Shown here in pieces: positions 58,918 to 64,000 of a DNA stretch of 64,000 bases. A model generated the notes under the pieces. The model searched no databases. It saw only the letters and a program-made list of their open reading frames with translations, and had not been told where the DNA came from. The first letter of the stretch is position 1; every line of letters starts with the position of its first letter. The translations under genes and the position numbers were made by a program. The DNA is taken from positions 73,784-137,783 of the forward strand of contig JAEZSE010000044.1 in the NCBI GenBank assembly GCA_023421955.1, read 5' to 3'. Source of the stretch: Bacillota bacterium (lineage in GTDB: Bacteria > Bacillota > Clostridia > Christensenellales > UMGS416).

Positions 58918-59385
58918 ATGGGTCAGGCAAGCGATCGCGCCGGCATCTCGGAACAATATGAAGCCTACGGCGCCATGCTGTATCGGCTGTGCTACCTGCT
59001 GCTTTGCAACAAAAGCGACGCCGAAGACGCCGTGCAGGACACGTTTATCAAATACCTGAAAAAGCAGCCCGTATTCACCAATCCCGCGCACGAAAAGGCC
59101 TGGTATATCCGGGTCGCAAAAAACATCTGCTACGACAAGCAGCGCTTCCGCTTCCGCCGCAGGGCTGTTGATCTAAGCCAGGCCGAAGCTGTCACCTCTG
59201 CCCCGAAGGAGTCGGAGGTGCTGCGGGAACTAATGTCTCTGCCGGAAAAAAGCAAGACGCCGCTGTATCTGCACTACTACGAAGGGTATTCGGTGCAGGA
59301 AATCGCGGCAATGCTGCAAAGCTCCGAATCGGCTGTGAAGACCTGGCTGTCACGGGGCAGGCAGAAACTGAAACTGAGGCTATAG
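58918..59385 (+). CDS. ECF-type RNA polymerase sigma factor (second)
   Basis: 155 residues. Region 2 YRLCYLLLCNKSDAEDAVQD and region 4 LHYYEGYSVQEIAAMLQSSE, ending VKTWLSRGRQKLKLRL. ATG 58918 follows GAGGTG; an upstream in-frame start at 58894 would overlap the -10 and is rejected. Co-transcribed with the membrane protein at 59402, its likely anti-sigma factor. Confidence 0.92.
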   Translation: MGQASDRAGISEQYEAYGAMLYRLCYLLLCNKSDAEDAVQDTFIKYLKKQPVFTNPAHEKAWYIRVAKNICYDKQRFRFRRRAVDLSQAEAVTSAPKESEVLRELMSLPEKSKTPLYLHYYEGYSVQEIAAMLQSSESAVKTWLSRGRQKLKLRL

Positions 59386-59401
59386 AAAGGAATGGATTCC
59401 G

Positions 59402-60691
59402 ATGATGATTCGCGATCTGAAACGCTCGCTCGATGCCATCACGCCGGACAGAACGCTGAAAGAAAGAATACTGGCGCTGCCGGAGCGCCCGGCACGCCTC
59501 AGGCTGGAAACCCCGCTGCGAAAGGTGGGGGCGCTTGGCGCGGCCTGCCTGCTCTGCGCGGCGGTCATATTCGCTGCGGTGCTCTCCGCCCAGGAGTCAA
59601 CGCCCGGCAGCAACCCAGGGAACCTGGCCGACCAGCCGGTCACAAGCCTGAACGCGGAGACCGTTACTCCGCCTCCGGCGCAATCGCCGACCCCGGCGCC
59701 CTCAGACACAAACATGCTGGCACCGACCGAACCAAATTTGGTGGCCGGGCAGAACATCGGTGCAGACATGGCGGATCTCGACTACGCATCGGGCGACACC
59801 GTGATCTTCCACGGCTACTTTGGGCTGTTTGTCTACGATCTGAAATCTCAAAAGATCATCCGCAGCCTGGACTTGGTACCCATCGGGTGCAACTACACCC
59901 AAGGGGATGATTTTTGCGAAGTTACTGTCAGCGCAGACGGAAGCACAGTGCAGCTTCACCCGGTGAGCAGCAAACGCATGTATGTCTATACCGTCTCGGC
60001 CAACACACTGGCAGAAACGGCCTATCAGCCGATGGAAAACCGGTTCACAGCATTCGTTGACGCGGAGGACCCAGGATACCAGAAGATTTATCAAAAGGCG
60101 ACGGGCAGCAGTTGCAGCAGTTATCGGGCAGTTCACTTTGACACCGGGGACTATGGATACCTTGCCACGACCGATTGGACGCTTGATACGCTGATCTATG
60201 TGCGCGGCGACATCGCATACAGGCTGTTCGAGTCTTTGAGCCCCACCGCAACCCTTTCGCCATCAGGCGAGAACACTGCACCCTTAGTCAAAAGCACACC
60301 GCCCGATGGCATCATTTCACCCGACGAGGCGTTATCCATCGCCAAAAAGGCCATTCATGACTATTATGGCCTGGATACGGAGAATTGCGTGGTTGCGGAC
60401 TGCTTCAGTTACTCAGAACCAACCGTGTATGGCACCGTTGAGCGCTGGTACCAGCTTTGGAAGCAGAACGCATATGCCGGCAAGATGGTCATGCTGATCA
60501 ATATCCACAAAACGGGAGACTTCATGGATCCAGCATTATCGAAGATAACCCCCTACGTTTGGGGTGTTGAACTATGGACGGACGGAGCATATGGTAATCC
60601 AGACAACGCGCAAGTCTCAAAGATCATGATTGACGCCGTAACAGGTGATATCCTTGAAAGAAGTATTGGCTTGCTTGGTGCAACAGAATAG
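59402..60691 (+). CDS. Probable anti-sigma factor with large extracytoplasmic domain
   Basis: 429 residues. Short cytosolic head (RDLKRSLDAITPDRTLKERI, typical of anti-sigma proteins in this class), one membrane segment (~42-63), a Pro/Ser/Thr linker to ~105, then an extracytoplasmic region of ~320 residues ending in a PepSY-like part (SPDEALSIAKKAIHDYYG ... IDAVTGDILE). 16 bp after the sigma gene. The signal sensed is unknown. Confidence 0.8.
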   Translation: MMIRDLKRSLDAITPDRTLKERILALPERPARLRLETPLRKVGALGAACLLCAAVIFAAVLSAQESTPGSNPGNLADQPVTSLNAETVTPPPAQSPTPAPSDTNMLAPTEPNLVAGQNIGADMADLDYASGDTVIFHGYFGLFVYDLKSQKIIRSLDLVPIGCNYTQGDDFCEVTVSADGSTVQLHPVSSKRMYVYTVSANTLAETAYQPMENRFTAFVDAEDPGYQKIYQKATGSSCSSYRAVHFDTGDYGYLATTDWTLDTLIYVRGDIAYRLFESLSPTATLSPSGENTAPLVKSTPPDGIISPDEALSIAKKAIHDYYGLDTENCVVADCFSYSEPTVYGTVERWYQLWKQNAYAGKMVMLINIHKTGDFMDPALSKITPYVWGVELWTDGAYGNPDNAQVSKIMIDAVTGDILERSIGLLGATE

Positions 60692-60728
60692 TCCAAGGCA
60701 TCAAAATCCAGCGATCAAAGCGGCAGAA

Positions 60729-60765
60729 AAGGCCGGCGGCATTTTGGTTGCCACCGGCCTTGCGC
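60729..60765. terminator. Terminator between convergent genes
   Basis: AAGGCCGG/CCGGCCTT (60729-60736, 60754-60761) with inner GGC/GCC and a GCGCTTCTTT tail. Similar in sequence to 58759-58789. Confidence 0.7.
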
Positions 60766-60784
60766 TTCTTTCTGGTGTTAAAAG

Positions 60785-61726
60785 TCAGATATAGTAATCC
60801 GTGTCTCCGCCGTTGGTCCGGATCACCGGGCTGGGCTGGGAGTTGTACACCTTGGAAAACGGGGGCACCGAGTGGGTGAGCCACACGTTGCCGCCGATCA
60901 CACTGTCATGGCCGATGCGGGTGTCGCCGCCCAGGATCGTGGCGTTGGAATAAATCACCACATTGTCCTCAATGTCCGGGTGGCGCTTGTTGCCCTTGAC
61001 GGGGTTTCCGTTGTCGTCCAGCTGGAAGCTCCTGGCTCCAAGCGTGACGCCCATAAACAGCTTCACATGCTCGCCGATCGTGCAGGTTTCACCGATGACC
61101 ACACCGGTGCCGTGGTCAATGAAGAAATGGCGGCCAATCGTGGCACCGGGGTGGATGTCGATGCCGGTGGCCTGATGGGCATATTCGCTCATTACCCTGG
61201 GGATCAGCGGCACGCCCATGCGGTAGAGCTCGTGGGCAACGCGGTGCACACTGAGCGCCTCAATGGAGGGGTAGCACAGCAGGATTTCCTCGGCGGAGCG
61301 GGCCGCCGGATCTCCCAGATAGGCGGCTTGAATATCGGTATGCAGCGTCTCGCGGATCTGGGGCAGCAACCGCAACAATTCCACAGTGATTTCGCTGGCC
61401 CGTTCCTCACACTTGTGGCAGGTGCCGGAGTGCTTTTCCCGTCGCTCGCAGCAGTTCACCAGAGCCTGCTGAACCATTTCATTCAGCTCCACAGCGGCGC
61501 TCCTCAGGCTGTTGCCGATGAGAACCTTGGCGCAGGACTCATCGGCTACCTCGCGCTCAAACACGCCGGGGAAAAGCGCCGCGCGCATGTGGTTCAAAGC
61601 GCTCACAATGTTTTGCTTGCCGGCAAAGCCGATCGTGCGCTCGCGGAAGTAATACTCCCTGTTTTGCTGCTCCAGCGTGCGGGCAACCTTCGGGGCTTCG
61701 TCATCCAGCCAATCGGTCACAAGCAT
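60785..61726 (-). CDS. cysE: Serine O-acetyltransferase
   Basis: 313 residues. Acetylates serine from acetyl-CoA, first step of cysteine synthesis. A helical N-terminal domain precedes a left-handed beta-helix of hexapeptide repeats: GIDIHPGATIGRHFFIDHGT, VVIGETCTIGEHVKLFMGVT, then VVIYSNATILGGDTRIGHDS and GGNVWLTHSVPP. Longer N-terminus than E. coli CysE, as in the EpsC-type. ATG 61726; no cysK nearby. Confidence 0.93.
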   Translation of the reverse strand: MLVTDWLDDEAPKVARTLEQQNREYYFRERTIGFAGKQNIVSALNHMRAALFPGVFEREVADESCAKVLIGNSLRSAAVELNEMVQQALVNCCERREKHSGTCHKCEERASEITVELLRLLPQIRETLHTDIQAAYLGDPAARSAEEILLCYPSIEALSVHRVAHELYRMGVPLIPRVMSEYAHQATGIDIHPGATIGRHFFIDHGTGVVIGETCTIGEHVKLFMGVTLGARSFQLDDNGNPVKGNKRHPDIEDNVVIYSNATILGGDTRIGHDSVIGGNVWLTHSVPPFSKVYNSQPSPVIRTNGGDTDYYI

Positions 61727-61966
61727 CGTAACACATCCTTTGGTAAGCATATGATATCATGATGGGCTTTACGCCGCAACCGCGCTGATCAGTGATTACT
61801 TTGTTGCCACTTGCGCCGCGGTTAATTCTGCGTTAAAATCATCTGCACCGCTTGATGGTTCGCTGCCATCTTGCTATACTCGAGTTGAGTTTTGTTGCAA
61901 AAACCCGACGAATCGACAAAAACAACTCCCCGACCTACGACATCTGAAAGAAGTGGAAAACCCAAT

Positions 61967-62524
61967 ATGGACAGCACCCGGTTCATTGTCGCCATTGACC
62001 TCTCCCCCGCCGAAGAACGCGCTCTGCATTGCATCACCTACGAACAGCGCGCGCAGTTCAAGGGCGGCCATGCCTATGACGAGGGCATGTATCACATCAC
62101 GCTGCACCTGCTGGAGGAAATGCCGGAGGAGAAGCTCAAAGACCTGCAGAGGGTGTTGAAGCTTGCGGCCAAGGCCCAGGTGCCCTTTACGCTGGTGACG
62201 GGCCAGCCCTCCATTGTGGGCGATACGAAGTCCGCAACGATCTGGATCAACCTGAGTGACGGGCATGACGCGCTGAACCAGCTGCACGACAAGCTGGGCA
62301 AGAAACTGGAAAAGGCCGGCTTCCACGCCGAGAACGTCACCGACGCGCCGCACATCACAATCGGCCGGTTTGTGGATGCCACAGCGCTGGCCAAAACGCT
62401 GGAAGAGGGCAGCGTGCCCTCGATGAGCCTTTACGCACAGGCATTCACGCTTTTAAAGCGCACAATTACCAATGGCATTCCCTCCTATGAGCAGCTCTGC
62501 ACCGTGAAGTTCATAGGGCAATGA
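61967..62524 (+). CDS. 2H phosphoesterase (LigT/ThpR-like), first of pair
   Basis: 185 residues. Two HxT motifs, YHITLHLLEE and PHITIGRF, make the active site of 2H phosphoesterases, which open cyclic phosphates in RNA or nucleotides. ATG 61967 (upstream in-frame sequence lacks a ribosome site). Stop overlaps the next gene's ATG (ATGA). Confidence 0.87.
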   Translation: MDSTRFIVAIDLSPAEERALHCITYEQRAQFKGGHAYDEGMYHITLHLLEEMPEEKLKDLQRVLKLAAKAQVPFTLVTGQPSIVGDTKSATIWINLSDGHDALNQLHDKLGKKLEKAGFHAENVTDAPHITIGRFVDATALAKTLEEGSVPSMSLYAQAFTLLKRTITNGIPSYEQLCTVKFIGQ

Positions 62525-63072
62525 GAAGCGCCAGGCTGTTTGCAGCCGTCTCGTTTACACCAGGAGAAAAACGGGGGTTAGAAGAAACCTCCCGGGATCT
62601 CCGCAGCCGTGGAGCCTCCGGCCGCTTTGTTGCGCCGGAGCTTTTTCATATCACGCTGCATTTCTTCGGGCAAACAGATCTTGCCATGCTCCCGGCCATC
62701 GAGGCCGCGATGCGGCAAACCGCAGCCCGCCACAAGCCCTTTGCAATGGCCACGAACAGAGCGGGTTCCTTTGGCCGCGACGGCAGGGCTGTGCTGTGGC
62801 TGGGCATCGGCGAGGGCGCCAAGCAGCTCTCAGCTCTGCAAGCCGACCTGGAGCGGGAGCTGGCTGCGCAAGGATTCCCCATGGAAAACAAACCCTTCCG
62901 TGCACACATCACAGTGGCCCGTGACGGCACAGTTCCTAAAGAGCTTGGCAATCCGGCCCTGCCGGAAACGAGGCTCGCCTGCCCGGCCATCACGCTGATG
63001 GAGAGCACCACCGGCAACGGGCCGCTCCGGTATGTGCCGCTGCTCACCATACCACTGTCATCTGAAAACTAA
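62521..63072 (+). CDS. thpR: RNA 2-prime,3-prime-cyclic phosphodiesterase, second of pair
   Basis: 183 residues. RLFAAVSFTPGEKRGLEE, FHITLHFFGQT and RAHITVARD show both HxT motifs in the classical ThpR layout, closer to the family than its upstream partner. Translationally coupled to it by the 4-bp overlap. Soluble. Confidence 0.88.
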   Translation: MRSARLFAAVSFTPGEKRGLEETSRDLRSRGASGRFVAPELFHITLHFFGQTDLAMLPAIEAAMRQTAARHKPFAMATNRAGSFGRDGRAVLWLGIGEGAKQLSALQADLERELAAQGFPMENKPFRAHITVARDGTVPKELGNPALPETRLACPAITLMESTTGNGPLRYVPLLTIPLSSEN

Positions 63073-63089
63073 CTAAGTGAGGATCAACA

Positions 63090-63602
63090 ATGAACACGCC
63101 ATTCAGCGAGGCCTTTGACGCACAAATTGATCTTTCACTGCTGGGCATCCAGCTTTCCGCCAAGCCCATTGTGTTCGGCGGCATGGCGATGGAGTTTTAC
63201 GGCCTGCGCCCGCATGGCCACGACATTGACCTGTTTGTGACATTTGAGGATTATGCGGCGCTGGCAGCCAAATACCCCGATGGCCGCAAGGACATCTGGG
63301 GCGACCTGGGCGTGGTGGTGGAGCCGTTTGAAATCTGGCGGTCGATCTGGAAGCTCGGTTATGATTTCTTTTTGGAAGGCGCAATTGAGTTTGACCGCTA
63401 CTTCGTGCTGTCGCCGGAGAAGCTGCTATTGAGCAAGGTGCTGGCGATGGACACGTCTGACAAGCAGCGGAAGGATTTGGACCTGGTGACGAAGTACATC
63501 CGGGAGCAGAACGCAATCCCGGAGGTTGTGGAATATATGAACGCGCGGGTTGAGAGTTATCTCAAAGCGCCGGATGGGACTGTGTTTGGGGGGAAGTATT
63601 AG
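63090..63602 (+). CDS. Nucleotidyltransferase-fold protein
   Basis: 170 residues. IVFGGMAMEFYGLRPHGHDI followed by DLFV is the GG...GxDxD signature of the pol-beta nucleotidyltransferase fold (GrpB/AbiEii/MNT-like). KQRKDLDLVTKYI follows as in related proteins. May transfer a nucleotide to RNA or protein; no partner antitoxin gene is adjacent. 17 bp after thpR. Confidence 0.75.
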   Translation: MNTPFSEAFDAQIDLSLLGIQLSAKPIVFGGMAMEFYGLRPHGHDIDLFVTFEDYAALAAKYPDGRKDIWGDLGVVVEPFEIWRSIWKLGYDFFLEGAIEFDRYFVLSPEKLLLSKVLAMDTSDKQRKDLDLVTKYIREQNAIPEVVEYMNARVESYLKAPDGTVFGGKY

Positions 63603-63640
63603 TTAGAAAAGGAGCCCGAATAATCAGGCCCCCATATAAC

Positions 63641-63672
63641 ATTCCCCCATGCCGCTGTGGCGGCATCCCCAT
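63641..63672 (+). repeat. R1 repeat, truncated
   Basis: ATTCCCCC, stem ATGCCGC/GCGGCAT, CCCCATC. Same orientation as the others; lacks the second hairpin. Confidence 0.5.
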
Positions 63673-63676
63673 CAAA

Positions 63677-64000
63677 TTACGTTGCGCTCATACTGCCGAT
63701 TTCAAGCAGGTTGCCCTCCGGGTCGGCGACATAAAAGTTGCGGATGCCAAAGGAAAAGGTCGTGGGTGCTCCAGTCGGAAATCGCACGCCCAACTTCGAT
63801 AGTCGATCATACTCCGCATCCACATCGGCAAAACAGGGCAGCCAAAGGGCAATCTCGAACGTTTGATTGATTCCCTTTGGAGGGACGTAGCTCTCCCCAA
63901 TTGCCTGCACGAATGCTTTCCTGCTATACATGAACAAGGATAGCGCGCCGCTTGCCGTCTCAAACTCCGCGAAATCCCCGCCATCCCATGAGGTCTGAAA
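63677..64000 (-). CDS. VOC/glyoxalase-superfamily protein, 5-prime end outside window
   Basis: The frame is open to the right edge; 107 C-terminal residues are visible. SWDGGDFAEFETASGALSLF, then LPCFADVDAEYDRLSKLGV and NFYVADPEGNLLEIGSMS, fit the second half of a VOC protein with its C-terminal metal Glu (LLEIG). The true start lies beyond base 64000. Confidence 0.8.
   Translation of the reverse strand, partial: FQTSWDGGDFAEFETASGALSLFMYSRKAFVQAIGESYVPPKGINQTFEIALWLPCFADVDAEYDRLSKLGVRFPTGAPTTFSFGIRNFYVADPEGNLLEIGSMSAT

Overview
The window looks like chromosomal DNA of a moderately GC-rich Clostridia-type Bacillota. Supporting signs are strong purine-rich ribosome sites, a TRAP homologue, yybP-ykoY and cobalamin riboswitches, VanW, YqeK and WG-repeat proteins, and lipoproteins with Thr/Pro/Ala linkers. 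I see no rRNA, tRNA, transposase, phage module or CRISPR array. Naming an order would be a guess.

Layout. 1-4 kb: threonine synthase (cut by the left edge), a small P-loop protein, an Imm32-like orphan immunity protein and two membrane proteins. 4.3-7.1 kb: mtrB (TRAP) directly upstream of pfkA, a Phd/VapC-type toxin-antitoxin pair and a histidine phosphatase. 7.1-10 kb: a Ca2+/Mn2+ P-type ATPase behind a yybP-ykoY (Mn2+) riboswitch. 10-19.5 kb: an M28 peptidase lipoprotein, a two-gene ABC exporter, uxaC, and an ECF sigma operon with three membrane proteins. 19.5-25.6 kb: two paralogous metallophosphoesterases, a LysE exporter divergent from its probable XRE-cupin regulator, a hotdog thioesterase and comB. 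25.7-36.6 kb: a propeller lipoprotein, corA, tandem GNAT genes behind a leader with a terminator, a WG-repeat protein, a cobalamin riboswitch with a BtuF-like lipoprotein, an esterase, a YhhN protein and pyrophosphatase. 36.8-47.5 kb: an L,D-transpeptidase lipoprotein, a frameshifted DUF6144-type gene, a Cu/Zn SOD-like protein, a VanW-PHP-aminotransferase operon, an AraC regulator and a GH4 glycosidase. 47.6-64 kb: a PepSY lipoprotein interrupted by TGA, a second propeller lipoprotein, a ferredoxin-flavodoxin protein, many small proteins, a TIGR02206 membrane protein, a glycosyltransferase/TetR pair, a zinc-ribbon cluster, yqeK, a second ECF sigma/anti-sigma pair, serine acetyltransferase, tandem 2H phosphoesterases, a nucleotidyltransferase-like protein and a VOC protein cut by the right edge.

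How parts fit together. The ECF operon at 16.5-19.4 kb and the ABC exporter at 12.8-14.6 kb share a near-identical AAC-N15-CGT promoter, so the exporter is probably in that regulon. The second sigma factor (58.9 kb) has its own similar promoter.

The most unusual content is intergenic. (a) Three ~190-nt copies of a two-hairpin element have stems that differ by compensating changes. (b) About ten copies of a short double-hairpin repeat all lie in the same orientation; one supplies the 3-prime end of a gene. (c) Modular GC-rich hairpin repeats insert units into one another, including inside the cobalamin-riboswitch leader. I cannot match (a)-(c) to a named family from memory.
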